Source: Panagrolaimus kolymaensis
Taxonomy: Eukaryota > Nematoda > Chromadorea > Rhabditida > Panagrolaimidae
Assembly (NCBI GenBank): GCA_028622995.1
Contig: JAJQJQ010000003.1
Coordinates: 8,804,001-8,868,000 of the forward strand
Direction of reading: 5' to 3'
DNA: 64,000 nt
Every line of letters starts with the position of its first letter. Within the stretch, counting starts at the first letter, position 1. Position numbers and translations under genes: made by a program. Below the pieces are notes generated by a model. The model did not search any database and had not been told where the DNA came from. It was given only the letters and a program-made list of their open reading frames with translations. Of this stretch, positions 1 to 11,955 are shown one piece after another.

Positions 1-2844
1 AAGGCTCGCGAGTAACAATAAGAAATACAACAACAAAAAAAGACTAACATGGATCAACCAATTTTTAGGCTCTTAAAAACTGCCAATCAGACTGCCCCAA
101 TTGATGCAAAAAAGTCAAAAAATAAAAAAGAAGAGAAGACGGAACTCTCAAGGACGTATTTTTATAAACCGGAAAAAAAATGCAAATTTATATTTTAAAA
201 AATGTGCAACAGCAACAACCTTCGATGTATTATTTATTGCCGCCATCGTTTTCGTCGTCGTTCACAAAGCTTAAATTTTTCAATTTTTTTTTCTAAGGAA
301 AATAAAAAATAACGGAAACAATAAAAAAAAAATTCTGGCGCTTAAAAAGTTTTATTAAAGGCAAACAACAAAAGGAAGAATAAAAAAACTTTATTTTTTA
401 TACCAAAAAATTGTGAACAAATAAAAAAAAAATAGGAGAGGACTCAAAGAAGCCCTTAAGAAAAAAAACGTGTGTCTTCCTATATTTTTTTTGCCTTTTA
501 TTATTATGGTTCCAAAATTGAAGGACGAAAAAAAAATCTCTTCTTTTTTTCTATAAAAACCAAACGGAGAAGAAAAGTAAAGCAAAAATGCCGACCTCAA
601 TTTGCGTATTCATACATATATGTTTTAAGCCTTTTCTAAATTTAATGTTCAAAAAAGTAAAGTAAAAAAAATTCCTCAAAAAAAGTGAGAAAGAAAAAAG
701 AGAGAAAAGTTTGATGGGTTTCCTATTTTTAGAAGGAAAAAAATGTAAAACTCTTAAACCAAAAAAAGGAAAAAAAATTATACATTTTTTGCATGTTTTG
801 AACCCACTGAAAATGGACATCATAAAAAAATTTCCCAACGAAGAAAAAATGTAAAAATAGGCAGCGACAATGGATTATTAAAATTTAATACCATCGTTAG
901 ATCCGCTTACAAACAACCAAATCCTCCAATCTTTTATTTTTTTTTTCGAGGACAACTACCAACCAATTCTGCAATAACAACAAAATAACAACAAGTTTTT
1001 TTTATTTTATTCTCCCAAAAACATAGGAATTTAAAAAAAAGGGTTTATCCGCCTCATTTTAATTTTTTTTTGGCGAGGACAGAATAGAAGCAACGTGGAA
1101 AAAAAGGAAAGAATAAAAATAAAATAGCCACCTCTCTGTCTCGTTTCAAGCCTCAAAACTAAAACTAACGTTCCTTTATTTGTTTCCTTTCTTTTTTTCC
1201 TTTTTTTGATCAAAAATATTTTACACGTTGCTTTTGCTAGAAGAAGAGAGGGAAAAGCTTACATCATGAGAGTGGTACAAAAATGACATTGATCAAATGA
1301 GACCCTAACTTTCCCTCTCCAAAAAGAGAGACAAGCGCGCGTCGAATTTTCCTTTGCTTTTTTTTATTGCAGAAGAAATAATAAAAAATAAAGGAAAGGT
1401 AAAATAAAATAAAATTTCAGTCTTCTCAATTTCATCCTTGTTTTTTTTATGTTTTTAAGAATAAAACTTCATGATTTTTTTTGTTAAGGGTCCTTTAAAA
1501 AAATTAAAACAAAAAAAAAGCCGACGACTATTTAAACTAATAAAAACAAACAAGAAAAAGTTTTTTGTTTGTGAGTGTTACAACAACATTTAACTAACTA
1601 ACTGTCCATTTCTTTTTCTTTCCTTTTCTTTCTTAATGTGTACCGACGACCGATCTCGTAACTAACTAACTAACTTTGATATACATGAAAAGAGAAAGAA
1701 AGAAGCGCTCGTCGCGTGTGTGGTTGATGGTTGTTGCAAAATCAAGTTGTCTTTAAGATAGTATAGATAACATAACAGAAATGTTATGTAAAACTAAAAA
1801 ATTTTATAGTCTCTCTAACAACTATCACAAAAACAAAAATAAAATCGAGTTTTCTGCATCAAGCAGCTGTAAAAAAATTTAGTGTTGAATTTTTGTCTTT
1901 TTTCTAAATAAGTCTGTCTCTCATTTTCTGACAGCAACACCTATCTATTAAAGAAACGACAACAGAAAAGGGAAAGAAGAGAAAAAACGTAAAAAAATGA
2001 GCAAATCTGAAACAAACAATACCCATCTTTTTCCTTTTATGGTTGTATGGCTGTAAATAATTTTTTATTAAAATCCCCGACTGCATCAATATTATTTTTT
2101 CTTTTTAAAATTGTTGTTTAAAAAAAATCAAGCAAAGTTGTGAACATAAAAAAAGGAAATGTTATGTTAATAAGAAAATTTGTACAAAAGCCTTGTCCAC
2201 ATTCTTTCGTCAAAAAGTTTATTTTAGCGCAATCAAAAAATTTTGTGGTCATCTTCGTTTATCGTTTATTTTGCGAAAGATAATCAAAAATGACAGAAAT
2301 ATTTTTAACTTTTGCATAATAATAAAGAAAAGCGCAGTAATGATAGTAGACAGAAAAAAGTATGGTTGATAATATATTTCCATTTTTTGGTTGTAAAAAC
2401 TGTTACCTTTCTTTTCCTTTTTTCTTTTACACTATTAATCTTTTTTTTACAATGGCAACAACGGTAATGGTGATTTGTTTTGGCAAAGATGCAATCTCAA
2501 AAAAATAAACCTTTTACCTTTTTCTTTTTCTTCTTGATTTTTAGACCGATTAAAAAAGTAAAGTGTAAAATTAAAGTTATAATAACAAATTGCCGTTTTT
2601 CATATTAATAAAAGATATGTGATGGGTTTTCTTATTTTACGTAACATTGTTATTAATTAATTGCAATAAAAAGGTGTAACAAAAAAATATGATAAATGAA
2701 ACAAAAATTGTGTAAAATATTTTTTAAAGAAGATTACGGGTTTTTTTTTTAAATTCTTTCATTAAAATAAAAATAAGAAAATTTTAGAGTTTTGAAAACT
2801 TTAAAAATAAAACAATAAAAACAAAGAAAAACATAAAATCAAAT
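1..2844. other. Gene-free AT-rich stretch
   Basis: No coding region could be supported on either strand. The sequence is dominated by A and T runs, and the short open frames have low-complexity Phe/Lys-rich translations. A short ACTA-type tetranucleotide tract lies at about 1659-1675. It could be intergenic DNA, the promoter of a gene to the left, or part of a long intron; nothing here distinguishes these. Confidence 0.6.
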
Positions 2845-3756
2845 TTAAATTTTAATACAATCAACATACAAAAAATTTCTGCTAACATGAGTTTTATAAC
2901 TAAAATTTAATGTTGGATATTTATCTAAAGCTTCAGTGAAGTTTTCCATATGTCCAACACAGATAAAATATAACCGAACTTTACCATTTGGAGCCATTTG
3001 TTTGTTAACAAAAAAGATAAAAGCCTTTGGTGAAAGATTTCCAATGAGAGAATAAAAAGTTATTTCTTGAAGTTTAATGTTTCTTTGAACGTTTAGGAGA
3101 TGATGTAACGGGATATTGCCATGATATAAATGATAGTAATGGTCTAAAGCTTGAAGTTGATGTAAAGTTGGAAATTCTAATCTGAAAAAGAAGGAATTTA
3201 ATTTTAAAAAAATAATTAACCTAAAATTCTCTTACTTCAATTTTCTGGCGTTTGTTAATTTCTTGAATATATGTGGAACAAGATCATCCAAAATTAAAGG
3301 AAATAATGCATTGACATTGCAATCTTTCATTTCAAAAATTTCTATATTTGATGTTAAAAGTTTATCCAAATCTTCTGATTTCATTGAACCTTTGTATAAT
3401 TTTACTAATTTAATAGATGGAATATCAATTTTCGTTAATAAATCATGAAATCCATCTTCATCAAATTTATCCAAAATCAAGCATTTTACTTTGAGATTTT
3501 TTGGTATCATAAATATTTCCAAGGAGCAAGTTATGTACCCGACATTTCCTTTTTTATTTCTTATTTTAGCATCCCATACTTCATCAGATAAATATAATCC
3601 ATCGAGTATCAATGATTTATGTTTTTTGAGAATTTGATTTTTAAATTGCTTACAGCTTTGAAGAAGTTTGAGTTTAGCGGCTGAAGAAGCATTATCGGAA
3701 GTAATATAGTGAATAATTGGTGAAGGAAGTGAATAAACTTGGAAATACATCGGCAA
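2845..3756 (-). CDS. F-box-like family protein, 285 aa, two exons
   Basis: Two exons, 3756-3236 and 3181-2845 (minus strand), join at phase 2 through a GTAAG...TTTCAG intron to give 285 codons. The N-terminus carries a motif of the form SLPSPIIHYI followed about 20 residues later by LLQSCKQF. This is the spacing of a degenerate F-box (LP..I...I, then CK.F). The same pattern occurs in the two plus-strand genes starting at 4184 and 7415, so I place all three in one family. The rest is Leu/Lys-rich with no recognisable repeat. A role as a substrate adaptor of an SCF ubiquitin ligase would follow only if the F-box call is right. The alternative is a nematode-specific family of unknown function. 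The gene is divergently oriented from the 4184 copy with about 430 bp between the starts. Confidence 0.72.
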
Positions 3757-4183
3757 AGAAAAGCAAAAACGGACGATTTATACAATTTTTTTGCTGCAAT
3801 AAAATTTCGCAACGTTGAAATATGTAAATATAACAATTGTCAATAAATCCATTTTGACAAAAAAAAGAAAAAACTTTATTTTCAATTGATAGGTGTTGTA
3901 TTTGGAGCTACGAAAATATTATTGGCCCCAAGATACACTGTTTTAGATTTTATAAGGGTATCTCTTGAGTGTTTTTGATTGATTTCTTTTCTCAGACAAA
4001 AAATGCTATATTTATGTAAGAAGAAAAAAATGATAACCTCATTTATATTTTGAATGGAAAACACATTTCTAGGTTTGGACAAATACAGAGAAAACTCATA
4101 TTATTCATTCATAGACTAATAATTTCTATGGTCAACTTTTTTTACTCTTTATATTTAAAAAAACGTTTTATTATCTGATAAAA
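3757..4183. promoter_or_regulatory. Divergent intergenic region with conserved upstream box
   Basis: This separates the minus-strand F-box-like gene from the plus-strand copy at 4184. At 4031-4042 it holds TGATAACCTCAT, followed by a T-rich stretch. A near-identical block occurs at 7258-7269, at almost the same distance upstream of the start of the paralogue at 7415 (153 versus 157 bp). I infer a duplicated promoter element; no factor is identified. Confidence 0.5.
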
Positions 4184-5155
4184 ATGACGAATAAAATATT
4201 TGAAACGTCTTTAATTCAATCTTTTTCAATTCCTTCAACCATTGTACATTATTTAATTACTCAGAAATTGCCAAATGTTTTGGAAAAATTATTAAAAACT
4301 TGCAAATATTTCCATTACAAATACAAAGTTATTGTTTGTGAAAAGCTTACTACAACTAAAGATTTTGGTTTGTTTTCATATTCAAAGGGAAAATTCTTAT
4401 TTCTACCTCAAGTACGAAATTTCAAAATTCTTATTAAAGAGGCGCTTGCAATAAGAAAAAAATTAACAACCTTATCAAATATTTGCCCTTTTTTTATTCA
4501 AAGATTAGAACTACATAGAGTTACCATTAAGTTCAATGAATATGATTTGTTAACAAAATCTAAAAATCTCAAAGAAGTCTATTTAATTGATTCCATGGTT
4601 AAAAATTCGGATGGCACAACGGTTCCAATTGAAACCCTGTTAGAAAAAGTTCCGAATGCAAGCATTTTTGAAAAGTATGTTTATTTATTATTTTTAACTT
4701 TAAAATAACTATTCTATTGAGTCCTATAAAAATCTAAAAGTGTAATCAACAGTTTTAATTCATTATCCGTAATATTTATTCTTATCATTATTTTTAGCTT
4801 ATTTTGTTTTTACAGTAATAATACTGAAATTCCAAATCAATATACATCAAAAACAGCTTAAAAAATGGCTGCTTTAAAACGGATTAAATTCAATACGTTT
4901 CAAATAAGTCGCATACCCGAGAATTTTAACATTTATGCTTTTTGCAGTTTTCTTTTGGTAATATTGAAATAAAATCGTGCTTTAATCTTAAAGAAGGTTT
5001 AGAAAAATGCTGAAGATAACGCTGAGATTTGTGTTAGCTTTAAAGAAGGCATAAATGGTTCAGTTAAAGAAATGTTCAAAAAAGCTATTAAAAAAGTTCC
5101 CGAACTTTGGAATATTCAAGAAAATTGTCCATCAGTCCTTTGGTCGAGGTATTAA
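4184..5155 (+). pseudogene. F-box-like family copy with an in-frame stop in exon 2
   Basis: Exons 4184-4674, 4798-4957 and 5003-5155 match the paralogue at 7415 in exon 2 and exon 3 length (160 and 153 bp) and in phase. Exon 1 encodes SIPSTIVHYL and LLKTCKYF, nearly identical to the paralogue. In exon 2 the codon that is GAA in the paralogue is TAA at 4859-4861, so the predicted product stops about 20 residues into exon 2, at roughly 184 aa. The frame after the stop is open and conserved to a natural TAA at 5153, so the lesion is a single recent substitution. It may be a young pseudogene or a truncated but still expressed protein. A second in-frame acceptor at 4814-4815 would not avoid the stop. 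The 5' donor here is a normal GTATGT, whereas the paralogue has GCAAGT. Confidence 0.75.
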
Positions 5156-5807
5156 TTAAACAAAATTCTACAAAATTACCTTTTTTTATTTATTACTTAC
5201 ACATTTTTTGTTTTTACTTTCATTTTCGTGATTTATTTTTATTTTTATTAAATCTTTTATAATATATTTGAAATTCTGTTAGCACTAAAAAAATAATCTT
5301 AAAATTAAACTTTCCTGTTTGATTAAAGATAAAAAGTGAAAAATTGTGTGAATCAATATTAACTTTTTGTATTCAATTGTAAGCTTAAGTAGCAATGAGG
5401 CGTTGTTTCACAAAAAAAAATATCTCATTAATTGACCCCAAAATTCGGAGCAGCAAAATGTAAAAGCCTCAAATCTCATACCACCATTTTTTGAATAATC
5501 AAATGAAAAATTCGATTTGGAAATGTTCAAAATTAAAAATTTCCTTTGACTTTTTGAACAGATGATTTTTTTAACAAAAATATTTCCTTTCTTTGTTCAA
5601 CAACCTTGCAAAAAGTTCTTCAAAATAAATTTCTCAAAATTCGATGAATGTTTTGTTTATTTATTGTCATTATAGTATATTTCAATGATTATTTTTGATG
5701 CAGAAATAAATATTAAATTGTTTCTCATACATTCAACTTTAATTATTGTATTTTTTTAAACTATCAAAGAATTCAAAGTTTTTCATGCATGGTTTAAACT
5801 TTAAACT
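5156..5807. other. Duplicated downstream flank, no gene
   Basis: No coding region is seen. The segment at about 5355-5400, including AATATTAACTTTT and TTAAGTAGCAATGA, resembles the segment after the second F-box-like copy at about 8475-8515. The duplicated unit therefore extends past the coding sequence. Confidence 0.5.
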
Positions 5808-6571
5808 TTAAAGGGAACATTTTTTAATCATAACTGCAATATTACCAAAGTTATCTTTAGCTGCTTGCCAAGCTTTTGCACCAAATTTAGTCTTAACATC
5901 GGCAGCAATCCTACAAACTAACTTTTCAATTAAAGCTTTGTTAAGCATATTTGCAGCATAAATTTTATATGTGGCAAATTTTTTATATTTGTTTGCTAAC
6001 ATTTGAGATTTATCCCAAATTGGAACCTTTACACCATCATAAAGAATATTACACAAAAGATCAATGTGGCCATAAGCAGGAGCACCAACTGCGACTATAT
6101 ATTTGCCGGCAGCAGCAACGATTGAACTTTTTTGTGCTGATGTTAATGTAGCCTTTGCTCCATCAAGATAATCTAAAATTTTGCAAAATGGAAAAGTAAG
6201 AAGACGAATAAAAACCTTGACTTACTGCTTCCACATTTACTTATATTTCGAATCGTGTAGGAGCAATTGAGAAGATCAAGAGCGAGCTGAAAAAAATATA
6301 TACAAATTTTCAAAGTTTTAGAAAAGAAAAAATTATTTTAATTTTAATTTTTTCGCTCGTTTTTTTATTTTCTAATTGATAAACTAAAACAACAAACCTT
6401 TAAATTTTGATCATTGGTAAATAAAGGAGTAAGCCATACCGGAACTTTCTTCAAAATGGCATTTTTATTTGTTTCAAATTTAGGAATTGTTGCTCCTGCT
6501 GCCTCATACCAACAACAACAAACGATGATGACCAAAGCGAAAAAGCTGCATTTGAAACTTAAACTAGCCAT
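5808..6571 (-). CDS. Unknown secreted protein, 199 aa, three exons
   Basis: Exons 6571-6398, 6286-6226 and 6172-5808 (minus strand) splice cleanly (174 + 61 + 365 bp) to 199 codons plus stop. The first about 26 residues are a clear signal peptide: a short polar start, then a hydrophobic Val/Ile/Cys-rich core ending at Ala-Ala-Gly-Ala. The mature part is Ala/Lys-rich, looks largely helical, and holds about five cysteines, one near the C-terminus (KKCSL). There is no transmembrane segment after the signal peptide, so the product should be secreted. I do not recognise the family. The gene lies antisense between the two plus-strand F-box-like duplicates, which suggests it sat there before the duplication or was inserted between the copies. 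Function is unknown. Confidence 0.75.
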
Positions 6572-7414
6572 ATTTGAATACAGAGTTTTATTAGGATTTT
6601 ATAATGTCACAATTTCATTATTAACTCTTTTTTTAATGGATTTATATATGTTTACAGGAAAATACATTTTGATCCCTATCAAAACATAAAAAGTTTACAA
6701 AAGTGCAAAGTTGCTGTAGATTAATTTGATATACATAAGCGGATTACCTTGATGGCCCCTACTTTATCTCCCATACTTTTTTCGTTGTTGTTACAAAGTT
6801 TTTTAATTGAAATACTGAACAAATTGTGCAACAGAACAATAAAAATTTACTAATAAATCTGTAGAATGGATTAAATGTTTCAAACAATAAAGATATTATA
6901 TTTTATTTTGAGAAAGATTGCTTGCCTCTTTTTTTTGTTGAAATAAATTAGGATCAAAGTCTATAGCAACAACCGTAATTCAGCCAATCATCAGCCATTT
7001 AAATATTTTAAAAAAATTTGATTTGAAAAACCTTCTGGAAAATTGTGTCCATGGCATGCCATTATCATAAATGATTTTGCAAAAGATAAAAAAAGACAAA
7101 AGTATTTTTAATTGCTAAAATAACAGCAGCATCATGTATTGCTCTAAAAATATTATTGTTGCATCAAAATTTCTTGTTTTTATCCTTGTATCATCTTTTG
7201 AGCTATTTATTGATGACATTTCTGAAAAAAAAATGAAAAAAAAATCTACACAAGTGATGATGACCTCATGTATGTTTTGTTTTGACTGGAAAATATATTT
7301 GTAGGTCGTGGTTAATTTAGTGAAAACTTAACTTGCTTATTCAAAGCTTTAGACATTTATTGATTGGTCAAATTCTTCCCAAAATTATTAAAGAAAGGAA
7401 TATTGTTTTTAAAA
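6572..7414. promoter_or_regulatory. Divergent intergenic region, duplicated promoter box
   Basis: No gene is seen. It should hold the promoters of the secreted-protein gene (minus) and of the F-box-like copy at 7415 (plus). TGATGACCTCAT at 7258-7269 and the T-rich block after it match the box upstream of the 4184 copy. Confidence 0.45.
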
Positions 7415-8332
7415 ATGACGAACAAAATTTTTGAATCTGCGTTAATTCAATCTTTTTCAATTCCTTCAACCATTGTACATTATTTAATTACTCAAAAATT
7501 ACCAAATGTTTTGGAAAAACTTTTAAAAACATGCAAATATTTCCATTACAAATATAAAATTATTTTCTGTTATCATTTTATTATTGGAGAATCCGGCTTA
7601 TTTTTAAGTTCAGGCCAAAACGGACTAACTCTACCACCTGTAAACGAATTCAAAATTCTAATTAAGGACGCGCTTATAATAAGTGAAAAATTAACAACTT
7701 TATCAAATATTTGCCCTTTTTTTATTCAAGAATTAGGTCTATATGACGTTACCATTAGTCTTGATGAATACGAACTGCTTACGTCATCCAAAACTATCAC
7801 ACAAGCATCTTTCAAGGATTCCATGGTTAAAGATCTTGATGGCGCAATTGTTCCAATTGAAATCCTTTTAGAAAAAGTTCCAAATGCGAGAATTTTTAAA
7901 AAGCAAGTTTTTGATTTTGATTTAAAAACATTATAGAAATTTTTTTAATTATCGCAACCAACATTTTTTAGCTTTTTTCGTCTTTCCATCGATCCTTCTC
8001 TAATTCCAAATCAATATACATCAAAAACAGCAGAAAAAATGGCGGCTTTAAAACGAGTCAAATTCGCTACGTTTCAATTAAGTAAAATTCCCGAGAATTT
8101 TAACATTCAAGCTTTTTGCAATTTTCTTTCGGTAGTTTTTAAACACTAATTAAATCAATAACAATATCACAAGTTTTAGAAAAATGCTGAAGATAATTCC
8201 AAATTTATTGTTAGCTTTGAAGAAGGTATGAATCGAGCAGTTAAAGTAATGTTCCAAAAAGCTATTAAAAATGTACCAAAACTTTGGAAAAACCCTGCAA
8301 AACGTCCATCTTATTTTTGGTCCCTCAATTAA
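7415..8332 (+). CDS. F-box-like family protein, 266 aa, intact copy with a GC-AG intron
   Basis: Exons 7415-7902, 7972-8131 and 8180-8332 give 266 codons plus stop. The ATG at 7415 is chosen over an upstream in-frame ATG at 7364 because the paralogue at 4184 starts with the same MTNKIFE. The N-terminus contains SIPSTIVHYL and LLKTCKYF, a degenerate F-box pattern. The first intron must start at GCAAGT (7903): only this keeps phase 2 and makes exon 2 continue as a protein alignable with the paralogue (SLIPNQYTSKTAEKMAAL region). The nearby GTTTTT donor gives the wrong frame. GC donors in the context AA/AG|GCAAGT are a known minor class. The function may be SCF substrate recognition if the F-box is real; otherwise it is unknown. 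Confidence 0.78.
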
Positions 8333-9872
8333 TTTTTTTTATTTATATTTCGTGTATAATTTTTTTGCCCATTTATTTTAACTTACTTTTTACGAAAGAT
8401 GTAAAATAAACTTTACCTTAAATCTCTGTTTTTTGAATACTGCACTAAAGTAAAAAGAATAAGTTTTATAAATATTAACTTTTGGTATGCAATTGTCAGT
8501 TTAAGTAGCAATGATCAGGTAAGTACGTAAAAAAGTATATCATTACCTGCGGCACTACTACTTAGAATGAACAAAATGCATAATAGCCAATTGTTGAATA
8601 TAAAATAAACCATTAATGGGATAGAGAGGAGGAAAAATAAAAGTATCACATTTGTATAAAATCAAAATCGGCTTCAACTAAATTTGATCATCATTTATTT
8701 CAAATAACTCCTTTTTTTCATCCATCATTGACAACACCTGCTTGCTCCAGTTTATACATACATACCAGTGGCAAGCAAGCAACAGTACCGCCCAAATATG
8801 TTAGTGGTAGCTGCGTTTGGATTGTTTGAACAGTCAACAGTCGTCTATCACAGAAGTCGAAGCAGCTGAAGAGTAAAAAAAAGATTTCATTGATTTTATT
8901 ATTAAATTACAAATATTAGTAAAAATTTTGTCGCTTTTGATATTTTCCAAAAACGAAAAAAAATTAAAAAAGGATAAAAACAAAAATAGTAAAAAATAGA
9001 TACAAAATAACAAAGTTAATGAAACCGTTAAAAAATTATCGTCTAAATGAAGCATTGATGGCTAACTGACTTTATTTTGTGTTGCAAAACCCTAAATTTT
9101 GCGCGAAAAACAATTTGTAATGATACGGCTCTCTTCGTGGTGGCGGTGGCGATTGTGGAGAGTGAGAAGAACGTATAATAATAATAATGATTTTGAACAC
9201 TCTTAACTGCACCTTCTTCAATTTCTTTTCTTTTTTCTTTCGTCAAGTGTTCAAATTGTCCGCAAAAAGCTATTTTGCTAAAAAAACTCTCCATCTATCT
9301 ATTTTCACAATGTCAAGCTGAGAATTTATTTTACATATTTTTGCACCTGCGAACATCGATATTTTTTCGGTGATTTTGTTGTTTCAAAAAATGTAAATTA
9401 ATAATTTTAGTTTTAAAAGTTAAATAACATAAAAAAAGCGGCTTCATTTTACGAATTAAAACGATAAAATAAATCTTTTTTTCTTTACAAAAAAAATAAG
9501 TATAGCGAGAATTTGTTTGAACAGCTCTTGACTGTTTAAACATATATACACCACACACACCATCGCTCTCACTTTCTTTCTCTTTTCTATTAAATTCGGC
9601 AACTCACGGCACCTGCACTTGTCTCCTCTTCTCTCTTCTTTTTTTTGTATACAGTTTCCAATTTTTTTCAAAGCTCCTCTTTTTTTCGTCTCATTTGCAG
9701 ATGGTCTAAGGTTTCATATTTATTTTTTATTGATTGCTAATGATCAAATTTATTTAAATTTTCCAATAAACATTGTTTTAATAAAGAATTAAAATACAAA
9801 AAGTCAAAAAATAAAAAAATAGACAATTTTTTTTTGTTGTGATCTTGAACGAATGAAGGAAGCTTAAGAAAT
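8333..9872. other. Intergenic, no gene seen
   Basis: It begins with the duplicated 3' flank of the F-box-like unit and then becomes low-complexity AT-rich DNA. Minus-strand open frames of 70-83 codons at about 8830-9670 are Phe/Lys-rich and lack splice or homology support. Confidence 0.5.
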
Positions 9873-10857
9873 TTATTTAGCCCAATCAACTTTGCCTTCA
9901 CCTTTTTCTTTTTCCTGAAAAGTAAAAATTTTGATTAAATATTTTAGTCCTAAAATTAATAGTTGCTTACTTCTTCCATAGCAAATTTGTTGGTATCAAC
10001 AATTTTGAGATTTGAACGAAAATCAACTGTAGCTGCTTGCTTTTTGGTTTTAAGCTTATCGAATTTGGAATCAGTTTTGGAAACTTTTTTGAGAGTTGGC
10101 TTGACGCTAAAAAATTTCTCGTATTTTTAAAATCTAAAAATGATATTCGTGGGACTTACAATTTACCGCGCAAATCATTAACAGCAATCGTAAGTTCATT
10201 AATTTCGAAATCCTTTTGTCGAACTGCATAACCCAAATCATATCTATCAGCTTCAAGGCTCAAAATGTGATCAATAAATTCTTGGGCAACATCTCTAAGT
10301 TCTGATGTATCCATACTATCAAGATTATCGGGAAGGGGAAGAATTCGCTCTTGAAGGATTCGATGACGTTCTTGCTCTTTAAGCATTTGTTGTTGTTTAA
10401 GATCTTCAGCGGCTTTAAGCATGAGCAATTTCTAAATTAGGGAGTATCTTAATTAGAGCCAAAATTTAAAGATAGGGATTTCTTACTCGAAGCTTCTTTT
10501 TTCGTTCGGGTGTCAAGAAACCTTTTTTAGCTTTCTTCATTCGACCTGCTTCTTCAAGACGCTTACGAACTTCAGCCTTTTTGCGATCACGTTCGGCAAT
10601 GCGACGTTTCTAAAAATTTGATGCTCTAAATTAATTTTCTCACGGTCTCAAATTTAATCTTCCTACATCTTCATCGTCTTCCTCCTCTTCATCATCATCA
10701 TTAGCAGTCATGGGGCCTCCATATCGAATTGATTCCTCTTCTTCCTCATAAGGCAAGAAGCCAGAATCAATATCTTCCATTTCACTAAAATTTAACAAAA
10801 AAATAAAATAAAAAACGAAAGAAAAAAATATTGTTACCTTGCAAAGATTTCGCTCAT
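9873..10857 (-). CDS. tni: Troponin I, 236 aa, six exons
   Basis: Troponin I is the inhibitory subunit of the thin-filament Ca2+ switch in muscle. Exons 10857-10838, 10784-10667, 10609-10487, 10431-10160, 10106-9971 and 9914-9873 (minus strand) sum to 711 bp. Residues 1-47 form an acidic N-terminal extension with a Glu/Asp run. A basic helix (about 48-90) with [20 protein letters not shown] follows, typical of the troponin-C/troponin-T binding region. Then come a coiled-coil arm (about 100-170) and the inhibitory region [13 protein letters not shown] at about 180. The C-terminus ends in DWAK, as in nematode troponin I. Length agrees with the roughly 240-aa nematode body-wall isoforms (UNC-27/TNI), but which paralogue this is cannot be told. 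The first exon codes only six and two-thirds codons. Confidence 0.96.
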
Positions 10858-11955
10858 CGTTGGTTCAGAGCTAACTTAACTTACCACAACTAACAAAAAA
10901 AAGTTGAAAAGCTTGAAAAAGATTTGAAAAAGCAAGCGACAATGCGCAGGAGTTAATGTAAGTAAAAAAGCATTGTAACAACATCATATGAGCGAGAAAA
11001 AAACATAAGTACCTAAGGATGCGCACACGCTATTGGCTATTGTATGTAAGTTTCTTTCTTCTTCCTGTTGAAAAAAAAGAAAGTAAGTTTAAAGAGTGTG
11101 AATAGGATAGACGACATCCAAAAAATGCAAAGACATGATTTCTTTTTCTTATGCTTTTTGCTTTTGTTGCTACTTGTAATGGATGTTACAGCTCTCCCAA
11201 ATCCAAGTTTTTAGTTTCGCGCAAAGTTTGTTTCAAAAAAAGTCAGTCATGACAGAATACACTTTTTTGCACCTCCTCGATGAATGTAGATATCCATCAA
11301 CCAATAACATCTTCTTCTTCGACGTTTTTTTTGTAACTTTCACTCCCTTGCTTAACATGCTTGTTGCTTACATTTATTTTTTTGGAGGGACTATGTTGAT
11401 TCTTTTTCAAGATATTTCACTTCCTTTCTCCTTCACTCCTCTCACCTAAACATCCACATATTTTACTTTTGCGGAGGCGGCGGCGGGCACTTTTGTGAAA
11501 AGGATGGATGTTGATTTTAAAATTACTCACAGGAATATTGTGTTTTCACTTTTTTCTTTTGTTTTTTCTATGCTTTTTTCGATTCGATTAAGAAATTTAT
11601 TATGTTTATTATTACTTCTTTTTTTTTGTTTGAAAATAGATATACCCAAATATGAGCTGAGCCGACGACAACCGCCGACGACATACATGTTTAAGAACCA
11701 TTTGTAAATAGGAATGACGAGGAAGAGAACAAAGGAGATAGAGAAAATAATGAAAATACATACATGGAAAAAAAGATCACAAACATTGAGAGCAACAAAA
11801 AATAAACACCGAATGAGGAAAACAAGGCACAAAGAATAATATTATACAAAGATATATTGGTTTTTTGTTTAATATACAAAAAAAATTAAAAAATGAAAAT
11901 AAAAAAGAAAGACAAATTTATATTTAACAAAAAAAGATTTATATAGGAAAATTAT
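10858..11955. other. Intergenic between troponin I and K+ channel 1
   Basis: No coding region is supported. The part next to 10857 should hold the troponin I promoter. The open frames at 11183-11879 on both strands are low-complexity. Confidence 0.5.
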
